This document shows positions 8,713 to 17,057 of a stretch of 64,000 nucleotides of DNA, piece after piece; position 1 is the first letter of the stretch; each line of letters begins with the position of its first letter. The notes under the pieces were generated by a model. It worked only from the letters and a program-made list of their open reading frames with translations, had not been told where the DNA came from and ran no database searches. The stretch spans positions 4,041,501 through 4,105,500 of the forward strand of contig NZ_JAJJMP010000001.1 in assembly GCF_020905415.1 (NCBI RefSeq), given 5' to 3'. Origin of the DNA: Myroides oncorhynchi. GTDB lineage: Bacteria > Bacteroidota > Bacteroidia > Flavobacteriales > Flavobacteriaceae. A program made the translations under genes and the position numbers.

Positions 8713-8898
8713 ATGTTTACACCTGGACAAATGCAGTTTGCTATATTTTTTATCATTGCCTTCACCATAGTAATGGTGGTAATGTATAGAAAAGATTTAA
8801 AATTACACAGAATTTATTATAAGAATAGACTTTGGGTATTAGTTGCCTTTTTAGCATTTATAGGTTCACTATTTGTTTTAAAAAACCTTCTTAAATAA
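8713..8898 (+). CDS. Small two-helix membrane protein
   Basis: A 61-aa protein with two predicted membrane segments (about residues 9-24 and 40-58) joined by a basic loop (YRKDLKLHRIYYKNR), so both ends are probably on the same side of the membrane. No known motif. It lies 25 bases before the SRPBCC gene and is probably cotranscribed with it. Confidence 0.65.
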   Translation: MFTPGQMQFAIFFIIAFTIVMVVMYRKDLKLHRIYYKNRLWVLVAFLAFIGSLFVLKNLLK

Positions 8899-8923
8899 GA
8901 TAATATCGATCTAAGCTATTGTT

Positions 8924-10021
8924 ATGAAAATCATTAAGTATTTCCTCCTTTTATTTTTGCTTGCGTTTGTATCACTTTTTGTGTTCATACTTACTCAAAG
9001 TCCTGAGTATAATATAGAACGCAAATTTACAGTTGATGCACCTAAAGAAATTGTCTATAATTATATTAACGACTTAGATAATTGGACAGATTGGATGAAA
9101 TCTTCTAAAGAAAATAATGGTATTTATAAAATTGAACTTGATAACTTAGGTTCTTATAATGTACGCCCAGAATACAGTCACCCCTATGATAGCCTATCAC
9201 AAGACATTTTAAATGACAATAAAATATCTAATATAATCTGGAAACTAAAAGGGCAACAAAATAAGACTGAAATTACATTTGCTTTTAGTGGGACACTTGA
9301 TATAAAAACAAAGTTTCTTTCTTTTTTTAAAGGAACTCCTAATCAAGTAGCCACAAACAGTTTAGACAAGAATATCGATGCTTTTATAGTGTACTTTATC
9401 AAGCAATACAAAGAGTTTGATGTTAAGGTAGATGCAATTAAAACTACACCAAGCATACAATACCTATACCTAGAAGCTTCTTCTTCGATAGGAATGCTTA
9501 ACACAGATTTGATTGCTTTAAATAAAGACTTATCTGAGTTCTGCAAGACAAATCAAATAGAGATAGCAGGGGAACCATACCTCATCTTAGATAACAATAG
9601 AACACAAGATGTTCTTAAATACAGATTTTCCTTACCAATTAAAGGTCATATCTTTTTAAACGAGGAAGAGAAATACAAAATAGATACACTAACAAAACAA
9701 AGTTACTTTGAATCTACTTTAAATGGTTATTACACTTTCTTACCTGAAGCATTGCGCAAGACTAGAACTGAAATAAGCGATAGAGAACTAAATGTTCTTA
9801 CAGATCAACCAATCGTGCTACTACTTAAAAAATCAGTGATTGACTCTAGACTAGCAGCAGAATGGGAAACAGTAATAAAAGTACCTGTAGAACAAAAGAT
9901 AGTACCTGTAGTACCTGTAGTACCTGTTGCTGGAACATACAACCCAGCCAACAGTAATACTACTCCTAATAGTACACCAACAACTGAAACAACTCCTCAA
10001 GAGAACAATGAGAGTGAGTAG
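8924..10021 (+). CDS. SRPBCC (START-like) family protein, membrane-anchored
   Basis: One N-terminal membrane segment (residues 5-25) precedes an SRPBCC/polyketide-cyclase-like ligand-binding domain that starts with EYNIERKFTVDAPKEIVYNYIND and the typical WTDWM. The region after about 170 may be a GyrI-like effector-binding half. The C terminus is low-complexity: VPVVPVVPV, produced by repeated GTACCTGTA units, then a Thr/Asn/Pro/Glu-rich tail of about 35 residues. Role unknown; such proteins often bind hydrophobic ligands. Follows the small membrane protein gene. Confidence 0.7.
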   Translation: MKIIKYFLLLFLLAFVSLFVFILTQSPEYNIERKFTVDAPKEIVYNYINDLDNWTDWMKSSKENNGIYKIELDNLGSYNVRPEYSHPYDSLSQDILNDNKISNIIWKLKGQQNKTEITFAFSGTLDIKTKFLSFFKGTPNQVATNSLDKNIDAFIVYFIKQYKEFDVKVDAIKTTPSIQYLYLEASSSIGMLNTDLIALNKDLSEFCKTNQIEIAGEPYLILDNNRTQDVLKYRFSLPIKGHIFLNEEEKYKIDTLTKQSYFESTLNGYYTFLPEALRKTRTEISDRELNVLTDQPIVLLLKKSVIDSRLAAEWETVIKVPVEQKIVPVVPVVPVAGTYNPANSNTTPNSTPTTETTPQENNESE

Positions 10022-10052
10022 ATATACTCTATCTAAAAGAGAGACAATAATA

Positions 10053-10097
10053 TATACAAAAAGAGACTCACAATATCTGTGAGTCTCTTTTTGTATA
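10053..10097. terminator. Bidirectional terminator between the SRPBCC gene and kdsB
   Basis: A long, nearly perfect stem: TATACAAAAAGAGACTCACA pairs with its complement across a 5-base loop. T runs are on both sides, so it can serve both converging genes. Confidence 0.85.
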
Positions 10098-10125
10098 ATT
10101 ATATTTCGTCCATAATATTTGAGGA

Positions 10126-10872
10126 TTAGTTTAATTCTGGATTAGCTGCTATAATCTGCTTCGCTCTTTCTAAATCCTCTGGAGTATCTATTCCTATACC
10201 TAAATGTCTAGTTACAGACATTTTAATGCGTTTTCCGTACTCTAAATATCTTAGTTGCTCTAACTTCTCTGATGCTTCTAAAAACTTCATAGGAAGTGTT
10301 GTAAACTCTAATAAAGCTTGTTTTCTAAAAGCATAGACTCCTATATGCTGATAATATTGTACTCCTGTTTCTTTATCTCTAGGATAAGGAATCACAGAAC
10401 GTGAGAAATACAATGCAGTATTACTATCATCCACTACAACCTTCACATTATTAGGATTCTCTATCACACTCCACTCTTCAATAGGTGTCATCAGAGAGGC
10501 TAAATCAATATTCTCATCTGTATCCGTAGCAAAAACAGCAATCAACTTCTCTAGGTTCTCCTTACTTACAAAAGGCTCATCACCTTGAACATTGATTACA
10601 ATATCTGCATCAATATCTTTTACAGCTTCAGCTATACGGTCACTTCCACTCTCGTGTTCCTTTATACTCATCATCGCTTTACCACCATGACTAACTATCT
10701 CATTAAAAATCACCTCTGAATCTGTAACCACAAATACATCATCAAAAAGCTCTGTAGCTAAAGTCCCTTCATAAGTACGACGGATAATAGTCTTTCCTGC
10801 CAAATCCTTCATAAGCTTTGCTGGAAAACGAGTTGAAGCATATCGAGCTGGTATTACTGCTATAACTTTCAT
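10126..10872 (-). CDS. kdsB: 3-deoxy-manno-octulosonate cytidylyltransferase
   Basis: Activates Kdo with CTP to CMP-Kdo for lipopolysaccharide inner-core synthesis. It has the N-terminal [18 protein letters not shown] nucleotide-binding motif, NVQGDEPF, the [12 protein letters not shown] segment, [11 protein letters not shown] and a C-terminal [13 protein letters not shown]. The 248-aa length is standard. I start at the ATG giving [11 protein letters not shown]; an in-frame ATG 33 bases upstream lies before the predicted promoter and its extra residues do not fit the family. Alone on the minus strand, sharing a terminator with the gene to its left. Confidence 0.95.
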   Translation of the reverse strand: MKVIAVIPARYASTRFPAKLMKDLAGKTIIRRTYEGTLATELFDDVFVVTDSEVIFNEIVSHGGKAMMSIKEHESGSDRIAEAVKDIDADIVINVQGDEPFVSKENLEKLIAVFATDTDENIDLASLMTPIEEWSVIENPNNVKVVVDDSNTALYFSRSVIPYPRDKETGVQYYQHIGVYAFRKQALLEFTTLPMKFLEASEKLEQLRYLEYGKRIKMSVTRHLGIGIDTPEDLERAKQIIAANPELN

Positions 10873-10893
10873 TTCTGTTCTTTTTTTATAACT

Positions 10894-10901
10894 CAAAGAT
10901 A
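10894..10901 (-). promoter_or_regulatory. Putative -7 box of kdsB
   Basis: Reads TATCTTTG on the minus strand, about 22 bases before the ATG at 10872. Its position rules out the upstream ATG as the real start. Confidence 0.45.
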
Positions 10902-10937
10902 ACAATTATTAATATTTCTCACCTCTCCGAAATAATA

Positions 10938-10964
10938 AAGCCTCTTAACTAATCTAAGAGGCTT
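10938..10964 (-). terminator. Terminator of the DUF4822 gene
   Basis: Stem AAGCCTCTTA/TAAGAGGCTT with a 7-base loop in an AT-rich setting, just past the stop at 10974. Confidence 0.7.
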
Positions 10965-10973
10965 AATTTATTT

Positions 10974-11890
10974 TTATTTTTTAATAGGTTCATGTTCCAC
11001 TCTTAGTAAAACACCTTCTACTTCTATGTCATAAGTAAATTTCTTCTCTGTCAATTCATAAACAGACACTGTTCTTTCAAATACTACACTACCATCAGGT
11101 CTTTTAGCTATTAATGTTCTAGTTTTACCATCTAAAGAAACATACCAATCTCCTTGAGAACGAACAGCACTCTTATCTCCATAAGCTGTGATTAAGAATG
11201 TTCCGTTAGCAAACTTGCCTTCTTTATTTTTAGGAAAATAAGCCTTTCCATTACTATTTACATAATAAGCATCACCTGAGAAGCCAGTTGCAGGAGCAAC
11301 AGTTTTATCCATTTCTTTAGCTCCCTCTACCCCATTGGTAATATCAAATACTTTTGTTGTTTCCCACTCTACACTAGCTAATATTTCGCAGGAGTCTTAG
11401 GTTCTGCATGATCAGTTACAGGCTTGTGCTCTACACTATAAACAATAGAAGAATCAGATCCATCTGGAATATTATAGGTGAATATATTATTATTTAATTC
11501 CACCATATCGACTGTTCGCTCATAAGCTATCTCATTTTTGGAATTATATACTACTAAGTGTCTTTTAGTATCATTATCTCTTAGAGACCATAGACCATAC
11601 ATCTTATGTCCATCTTTAAAATCAACTATTCGAAAAGTTCCATCTGTATTATAATATGCATAACCAGCATACATAGCACCAGGCATAACATCTAACTTAA
11701 CATCTACTCCTTTATTATCAACTATCTTAGTTGTAATCCAAATGTGCTTAGACAAGATCTCCGTCCCCGTCTCTTTAACTTCCACAGAATTAGAATTGTC
11801 ATCACTAGAACATGAAACAGTAGAAAGTGAACCTAAAAACAAAACGCTTATACTCAATAAGTTAAAAACTTTTTTACTCATATTTTCCAT
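10974..11890 (-). pseudogene. Tandem DUF4822-like lipoprotein gene with a frameshift
   Basis: A lipoprotein (signal peptide then STVSC at about residues 24-28) with a first domain ending ERTVDMVELNNNIFTYNI...YSVEHKPV. It meets a stop at 11378 after ...PKTPAKY. A second copy of the same domain continues one frame over: EILASVEWETTKVFDITNG, then the piece starting at the ATG at 11312 and ending ERTVSVYELTEKKFTYDI...LRVEHEPI. The two halves align with each other, so the ancestor was one two-domain protein of about 300 aa. A 1-base change near 11380-11390 broke it. It could instead be a sequencing error. The domain looks like DUF4822; function unknown. Confidence 0.75.
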
Positions 11891-12061
11891 TTATTAAAGT
11901 CAAATAAAGAAAATAAAAACATGATGTAAAAGAGAGATTCTCTTAAAGGAATAAAAACTACAGTTTATAAATAATTTACACAACTAAAACATAAAACACA
12001 CTAATACAATTAATTACAAAATTATACAATAAATAATAATTTAAAATAATTACCTTTCTCC

Positions 12062-13498
12062 CTATTCCTGAAGAAAGTACTCATCTTGAAATCCTATTAA
12101 ATACAACTTATCTTTAGCACGGGTTATTGCTGTATACAACCATTTGATATAATCCTCTGTTATCCCATCAGGCAGATAGGGTTGTTCTATAAATACGGTT
12201 TCCCACTGTCCACCTTGAGATTTATGACAAGTAATCGCATAAGAGAACTTCACTTGTAAAGCATTAAAATATTCATTCTCTTTTAGTTTTTGCATCTTTT
12301 TATACTTAGTTATTTCATCTTCATAATCTAGTAGTACCTCATTATACAACTTATTCATTTGATCATAAGTTAATGCTGGAGATTCACTAGTCAAAGTATC
12401 CAAGATTATCATCGTATCAAAAGGCGCCATATCTGGATAATCTATCATGCGTATTCTCACAGAAGCAAATCTATAGCTATATAACTCTATAGTTCGATAA
12501 ATCTGTAAGATCTCAATGATATCTCCATTGGCAATAAAATCTGTCACAGGAGAGTCCTTTAACCAAAAGTAATTATTCTTCACCACCATTAGTAAATCTC
12601 CCGCTGATATTTCGCTATCTTTATCTAATATACGCATCCTAATCTGCTGATTATAGGCATTTGCTCGCTTATTAGAGCGTACAATAAAAGTAGTCTCTTC
12701 TGGACCACTATTAGAATAAGATGAATAAATAGCATCCTGTATATCATATCCATCAACTAAGCGTATGATGTCTTTAAATCCTTTTAATTGAAACTGAAAA
12801 GTATCAGCAAAATAAGAACCTATTGTTAACCTTAATTCAGTAGCGTTATATAAAATACCAGAACCTTCTTCTTGACGCATTACCTCATCTAACTCGATAT
12901 GTTGAACATCCATATTATAATGGAATCGAAGCTGATCTATATCTAATGCAGGACTAATAGTCATATTCACTGGAGGCAACTGAGCAGTATCTCCTATTAG
13001 AATAAGTTTACAGTTAAAACCTGAATAAACATAATATACTAAATCATCTAACAAAGAACCATGTGGATACATTGAAGTGTCTCCTGCGCTAGCATCCCCA
13101 ATCATCGAAGCCTCATCTACTATAAATATAGTATTGCGGTTTCTATTGTTTCGCATTGTGTATTGAAAAGTTCCTCCTGCTTTACTAGGTTTCGGATAAT
13201 AGATATTCTTGTGAATCGTAAAAGCTGAACGATTAGAATAGTTGCTAATCACCTTAGCTGCACGTCCTGTAGGAGCTAACATTATAGAGAATTTATTAAC
13301 AGTCTTCAGTTCATTTACAACAGTAGATAACAAGGTAGTCTTACCAGTACCTGCATAACCTTTAAGAACAAAAAGTTCATCTTGACTATCATTCGTAACA
13401 AAATCCGCTATCTTCTGAAGAAAGATATCTTGCTTTAATGTTAACTCATAAGGAAATTTTTGACGCAATAGTTTATAAAACTGTTGATCTATCATCAT
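12062..13498 (-). CDS. RecD/Pif1-like DNA helicase with UvrD-type C-terminal motifs
   Basis: An SF1 ATPase of 478 aa. Motif I is LKGYAGTGKTTLL (about residue 45), motif II FIVDEASMI, motif III LIGDTAQLPPV, then EVMRQ, and near the C terminus SYAITCHKSQGGQWETVFI and LYTAITRAKDKLYLIG, the UvrD/RecD motifs V-VI. It is shorter than RecD and lacks an obvious N-terminal nuclease-interaction domain. Flavobacterial genomes carry such stand-alone proteins, usually annotated as ATP-dependent exonuclease or AAA family ATPase. No recB or recC partners are here. The exact DNA substrate is unknown. Confidence 0.85.
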   Translation of the reverse strand: MMIDQQFYKLLRQKFPYELTLKQDIFLQKIADFVTNDSQDELFVLKGYAGTGKTTLLSTVVNELKTVNKFSIMLAPTGRAAKVISNYSNRSAFTIHKNIYYPKPSKAGGTFQYTMRNNRNRNTIFIVDEASMIGDASAGDTSMYPHGSLLDDLVYYVYSGFNCKLILIGDTAQLPPVNMTISPALDIDQLRFHYNMDVQHIELDEVMRQEEGSGILYNATELRLTIGSYFADTFQFQLKGFKDIIRLVDGYDIQDAIYSSYSNSGPEETTFIVRSNKRANAYNQQIRMRILDKDSEISAGDLLMVVKNNYFWLKDSPVTDFIANGDIIEILQIYRTIELYSYRFASVRIRMIDYPDMAPFDTMIILDTLTSESPALTYDQMNKLYNEVLLDYEDEITKYKKMQKLKENEYFNALQVKFSYAITCHKSQGGQWETVFIEQPYLPDGITEDYIKWLYTAITRAKDKLYLIGFQDEYFLQE

Positions 13499-13527
13499 GT
13501 TCTTTGCTTAAATTTTATATTACTTCC

Positions 13528-13535
13528 CAAAGATA
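13528..13535 (-). promoter_or_regulatory. Putative -7 box of the helicase gene
   Basis: Reads TATCTTTG on the minus strand, about 30 bases before the helicase ATG at 13498. Confidence 0.4.
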
Positions 13536-13579
13536 CTAAGCTTTTTAGCCCTTGACTAGAAGAATGCAATAAAAAAGTG

Positions 13580-13587
13580 TAATTTTG
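13580..13587 (+). promoter_or_regulatory. Putative -7 box of the DUF3822-rsmD operon
   Basis: TAATTTTG lies about 40 bases before the ATG at 13627, and a TTG sits 25 bases upstream, slightly far for -33. An earlier in-frame ATG at 13585 would fall inside the box, so the ATG at 13627 is preferred. Confidence 0.4.
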
Positions 13588-13626
13588 CATATAATCAACT
13601 ATATACATTTCATATTTAAACACACG

Positions 13627-14418
13627 ATGTCAAAGATTTATCATAAACTTTTAATACAAGTTTCATTAAAGAAATTCTCTTTTGCTATCAAAGACAAATT
13701 AGCTCATGAGATTACATACTTTGCATCTGAGGCACTGATTACTTCTAAACCTATAGAAGAACAGTTAGATAAATTCTTTCAGAAGCACGCCGAACTATCT
13801 GATAAATATGATGAAATTATTGTTTTGCACGACAATGCTTTAAATACCTTTATTCCTAAAGATCTTTTTAATGAAGATGCTATGGGCAATTATCTGCAAT
13901 ATACTACAAAAGTATTTTCGACAGATTATTTTGCATATGATGAACTAGAAACTTCCAAAATAAATAATGTATATGTCCCTTATGTCAGTATCAACAACTA
14001 TTTAATTGATAAATTTGGAAGTTTTAATTACCAAAATATAAACACTTTACTTGTAGAGATTTTATTAAAAAAATCAGTACAAAATCTAGAAAAAGAAGTT
14101 TATGCTTTTCTACAAAAAGATCATTTTGAGTTAATCGTAGTACAAAATGGTGAATTAGTTTTCTTTAATTCATTTCAATATCAGACAGCACAAGACTTTA
14201 TCTATTACATCCTATTTACTTATGAACAAATACAATTAGATCCTGAAGTTATACCGTTGCATTTAATGGGTAGAGCTGATGAAGGGGACTCCTATTATCA
14301 ACAAGCCTACGACTATATTAGAAAAGTAGACATCATACAAAACAAATTTTTTATTAGTGATGATTTACTTTTACATCATCAAGTACCTAAACAATATTAC
14401 ATTTTATTCCATTCATGA
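13627..14418 (+). CDS. DUF3822 family protein
   Basis: A 263-aa cytosolic protein resembling DUF3822, a Bacteroidota family with an actin/ASKHA-like look: LLIQVSLKKFSFAI at the start, YVPYVSINNYLIDKFGSF in the middle, FELIVVQNGELVFFNSFQYQTAQDFIYYILFTYEQ, and PLHLMGRADEGD. It overlaps rsmD by 4 bases (ATGA), and the DUF3822-rsmD pair recurs in flavobacteria, which suggests a link to ribosome assembly or translation. Function is not established. Confidence 0.75.
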   Translation: MSKIYHKLLIQVSLKKFSFAIKDKLAHEITYFASEALITSKPIEEQLDKFFQKHAELSDKYDEIIVLHDNALNTFIPKDLFNEDAMGNYLQYTTKVFSTDYFAYDELETSKINNVYVPYVSINNYLIDKFGSFNYQNINTLLVEILLKKSVQNLEKEVYAFLQKDHFELIVVQNGELVFFNSFQYQTAQDFIYYILFTYEQIQLDPEVIPLHLMGRADEGDSYYQQAYDYIRKVDIIQNKFFISDDLLLHHQVPKQYYILFHS

Positions 14419-14984
14419 GAATTATATCGGGAAAATTAAAAGGACGACGTATTACTGCTCCTAAAAACTTACCTGTTCGTCCAACTACGGATATGAGCAA
14501 AGAATCTTTATTCAACATTTTAAACAATCACTTTAATTTTAGTGAGCTTACAATATTAGATTTATTTTCAGGAACAGGGAATATCAGTTATGAGTTTGCC
14601 TCTAGAGGAGCTGAATCTATTATTAGCGTAGATGGAGATATGGGATGTGTAAACTTCATAAAAAAAACAGCAAAAGAATTAGATTTAAATATTACTCCAT
14701 TAAAATCTGATGTTTTTAAATTCATAGAGAAACACCGATCTTCTTATGACATTGTATTTGCTGATCCACCTTATGGTTTTACGCAAGAGCAATTTGAAAC
14801 AATAGTAAAAGGTATCTTCGCAAATAATTTAGTAAGTGAAGAAGGTATGGTTGTTATAGAACATTCTAAACATACACCTATTAACCATTTAGAACATTTC
14901 TCATTTGAAAAAAACTATGGAGGTTCAGTATTCACATTCTTTGAAATTCTCTCTGAAGAAGATGATGATGATGATGATGAATAA
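14415..14984 (+). CDS. rsmD: 16S rRNA (guanine(966)-N2)-methyltransferase RsmD
   Basis: Methylates G966 of 16S rRNA on the assembling 30S subunit, using SAM. It has the typical opening RIISGKLKGRRITAPK, RPTTDMSKESLFNIL, the SAM loop DLFSGTGNISYEFASRGA and the N6/N2-adenine/guanine methylase motif ADPPYG. At 189 aa it is near standard length. The C terminus is unusual: EEDDDDDDE, encoded by six consecutive GAT codons, a simple-sequence tract that can change length by slippage. Translationally coupled to the DUF3822 gene. Confidence 0.92.
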   Translation: MRIISGKLKGRRITAPKNLPVRPTTDMSKESLFNILNNHFNFSELTILDLFSGTGNISYEFASRGAESIISVDGDMGCVNFIKKTAKELDLNITPLKSDVFKFIEKHRSSYDIVFADPPYGFTQEQFETIVKGIFANNLVSEEGMVVIEHSKHTPINHLEHFSFEKNYGGSVFTFFEILSEEDDDDDDE

Positions 14985-14994
14985 AATAAATGAT

Positions 14995-15034
14995 AAAAAA
15001 GGACGATTGTATTTAACTACAATCGTCCTTTTTT
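14995..15034. terminator. Bidirectional terminator between rsmD and rnpB
   Basis: Stem AAGGACGATTGTA/TACAATCGTCCTT with a 6-base loop, flanked by A and T runs, so it can end both the rsmD mRNA and the RNase P RNA from the opposite strand. Confidence 0.85.
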
Positions 15035-15046
15035 GTATTAAAAATA

Positions 15047-15361
15047 AAGAGCAAACCTATAAGCCGGATTCTGTAAGTACCAAAGTACTCCCTTATCATT
15101 TATCCCGGCTATCAATTACTCGATAGCTCTATCTGCCTACCCCTAAAGCATCGGGCGGGCACCCTCAAACGCTAAATATACATGACATTTCACCGCATAG
15201 AGTTTACCTGGTTTCACTACAGCATTACCTGTACATACTTTCTGTTGCACTTGTCCTCTTGGCATGCCAAGGATGGGCGTTACCCATTATGCCTCCCTAT
15301 GGTGTCCAGACTTTCCTCTATCCTCATTACTGAGAGTAGCGATAAGGCAGTTTGCTCGCTG
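15047..15361 (-). ncRNA. rnpB: RNase P RNA (type A)
   Basis: The catalytic RNA of RNase P, which removes 5' leaders of pre-tRNAs. On the minus strand it starts near 15361 with GCGAGCAAAC, contains GAGGAAAGTCTGGACACC (the conserved GAGGAAAGTCC-like CR-I core, with small variation) and CATAGGGAGGCATAATGGGTAA, has GGGTGCCCGCCCGATGC in the middle, and ends with CAGAATCCGGCTTATAGGTTTGCTC. The 5' GAGCAAAC pairs exactly with the 3' GTTTGCTC to close helix P1, fixing the ends to within a few bases. The conserved AGAATCCGGCTTATAG near the 3' end is diagnostic. Length about 315 nt. Confidence 0.95.
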
Positions 15362-15537
15362 CAAAAGTAGTTTATTTCAATCAACTCTAAAAACTATTTA
15401 GTATTATTCTTTTATTAAAGTCTACTCCCTCTTAATAATCATTATTCACAAGTTCTATTAGTCTTTATACATTTCTAATAAAACTACTATGCACTTCATA
15501 TTTTGGCTAAAAATTATCATGTACATCAGTCATAATA

Positions 15538-15570
15538 TTGAGTGTTAGTAAAGTATTTTGATTACTTTTG
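15538..15570 (+). promoter_or_regulatory. Promoter of the murQ operon
   Basis: TTG at 15538-15540 and TACTTTTG at 15563-15570 with a 22-bp spacer fit the Bacteroidota -33/-7 pattern. Predicted transcription start is near 15577, after the in-frame ATG at 15558, which therefore cannot start murQ. The rest of 15362-15537 shows nothing I recognise. Confidence 0.55.
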
Positions 15571-15599
15571 CTTCTATACATTTTTTAAAAACTATTACA

Positions 15600-16418
15600 G
15601 TGGCTTTTATAAAAATCACAGAACAATCTTCTAAATATAATGATTTAGACAAAATGTCTATCAATGACCTTTTACACAATATAAATCAAGAAGATATATC
15701 TGTTCCTTTAGCAGTACAAAATGCTATTTCTCAAATAGAAGCTACAGTTACACAAGTAGTATATAAGTTAAACAACGAAGGACGTTTATTCTATATCGGC
15801 GCAGGTACATCTGGTAGATTAGGCGTCTTAGATGCTTCCGAATGCCCTCCTACTTATGGAGTTTCACCCGACTTAGTTATCGGTATAATAGCTGGCGGCG
15901 ATCACGCTATTAGACATGCTGTTGAAAATGCAGAGGATAACCCTTTACAAGGATGGGAAGACTTACTACACTATAATATTACCACTAAAGATATCGTGAT
16001 TGGTATAGCAGCATCAGGTACTACACCTTATGTAATTAAAGCCTTAGAGCAATGTCAACAGAACAACATTACTACCAGCTGTATCACTTGCAACCTAGAG
16101 AGTCCATTATCTAAAGTTGCTGATTACCCAATAGAAGTAGTTGTAGGTCCTGAATTCGTAACAGGAAGTTCACGTATGAAAGCAGGTACAGCACAAAAAC
16201 TAGTTCTAAATATGATATCTACTAGTAGTATGATTCAGATTGGAAGAGTAAAAGGCAACAAGATGGTAGACATGAAGATGACTAATGCTAAGTTACAAGA
16301 ACGAGGTATACAAATGATCATAGATGAACTTAATATCGAGTACCCTATAGCAGCTAATCTATTAAAAGAACATCAAAATGTACGTTCTGCAATTGAATAT
16401 TTTAAAATGAATAAATAA
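15600..16418 (+). CDS. murQ: N-acetylmuramic acid 6-phosphate etherase
   Basis: Cleaves the lactyl ether of MurNAc-6-P to GlcNAc-6-P and lactate during peptidoglycan recycling. It shows the SIS sugar-isomerase fold: FYIGAGTSGRLGVLDASECPPTYGV, IAGGDHAIRHAVENAEDN, GIAASGTTPYV and GPEFVTGSSRMKAGTAQKLVLNM. I start at the GTG giving (M)AFIKITEQSSKYNDL, which matches the family opening and yields 272 aa; the ATG 42 bases upstream lies in the promoter. No murR or murP is next to it. Its stop overlaps the next ATG by one base (TAATG). Confidence 0.93.
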   Translation: MAFIKITEQSSKYNDLDKMSINDLLHNINQEDISVPLAVQNAISQIEATVTQVVYKLNNEGRLFYIGAGTSGRLGVLDASECPPTYGVSPDLVIGIIAGGDHAIRHAVENAEDNPLQGWEDLLHYNITTKDIVIGIAASGTTPYVIKALEQCQQNNITTSCITCNLESPLSKVADYPIEVVVGPEFVTGSSRMKAGTAQKLVLNMISTSSMIQIGRVKGNKMVDMKMTNAKLQERGIQMIIDELNIEYPIAANLLKEHQNVRSAIEYFKMNK

Positions 16419-16651
16419 TGGAACGAGAACCACAAACAGATAAAAAATTACTTAATAAAGGGGTAAAATACCTAATGATTACGTTACCATTAATGTTCTT
16501 AGGTCCTATCATTATTCACAGTTCGCTAAAGAATCAAGGTAATCCTTTGTTTTATCCTATATTCGGATTAGGATGTCTAATCTGTCTTACTTCAATGTTA
16601 CTTTTTTTTAAGGGACTTCAAACAATTATTAAATCACTATTTGGAAACTAA
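16418..16651 (+). CDS. DUF6095-like small membrane protein
   Basis: A 77-aa protein with a charged N terminus (EREPQTDKKLLNKGVKYL) and two membrane segments (about 18-34 and 46-65). It resembles DUF6095, found next to murQ in flavobacteria. Start and stop overlap or nearly touch both neighbours, so it is in the murQ operon. Role unknown. Confidence 0.7.
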   Translation: MEREPQTDKKLLNKGVKYLMITLPLMFLGPIIIHSSLKNQGNPLFYPIFGLGCLICLTSMLLFFKGLQTIIKSLFGN

Positions 16652-16652
16652 T

Positions 16653-17036
16653 ATGAAAACTAAACTATTATACTTTCTACCTTTATTCCTTTTATTAGCT
16701 TCTTGTTATAATCAAGAAAGGAATTGTGCTAAATTTCAAACTGGTAAATTTGAATTTACAGCTGAGATTGATGGAGAGAAAAAAGTATCTACTTTTATAC
16801 GAACAAAAGATTTAGAAATCGAAACATTCGAAGGAAAAACGGACAGCTCAGCTATTCGCTGGGTGAATGACTGTGAATTTGTTTTAGAAAAACTAAATCC
16901 TAAAACAATGGCTGACAAAAAGCCAGTAAGTATTAAAATTATAACAACGGATGGAGACGAATGTACTTTCGAGTACGGATATGTGGGAGACGCTAGAAGA
17001 GAAAGAGGAACTATAAAAAAAATAGCTGATTTATAA
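16653..17036 (+). CDS. Small lipoprotein of the murQ operon
   Basis: A 127-aa lipoprotein (LLLASC lipobox at about residues 13-18) with a compact domain NCAKFQTGKFEF...FIRTKDLEIETFEG...IRWVNDCEFVLEKLNPK. Two Cys (NCAK, NDCE) may pair. I recall homologues mislabelled as DNA topoisomerase IV in databases; nothing here supports that. The ATG at 16653 is preferred to a TTG 12 bases upstream because it begins the signal peptide directly. Confidence 0.7.
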   Translation: MKTKLLYFLPLFLLLASCYNQERNCAKFQTGKFEFTAEIDGEKKVSTFIRTKDLEIETFEGKTDSSAIRWVNDCEFVLEKLNPKTMADKKPVSIKIITTDGDECTFEYGYVGDARRERGTIKKIADL

Positions 17037-17057
17037 TTTAATCCACACCTAAATACT

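Noticed and set aside
10974..11890. Programmed ribosomal frameshift in the DUF4822 gene
   Set aside because: There is no slippery heptamer or downstream stem at the junction; a simple mutation or sequence error explains it better.
16653..17036. DNA topoisomerase IV annotation
   Set aside because: The protein is a 127-aa lipoprotein without any topoisomerase motif.
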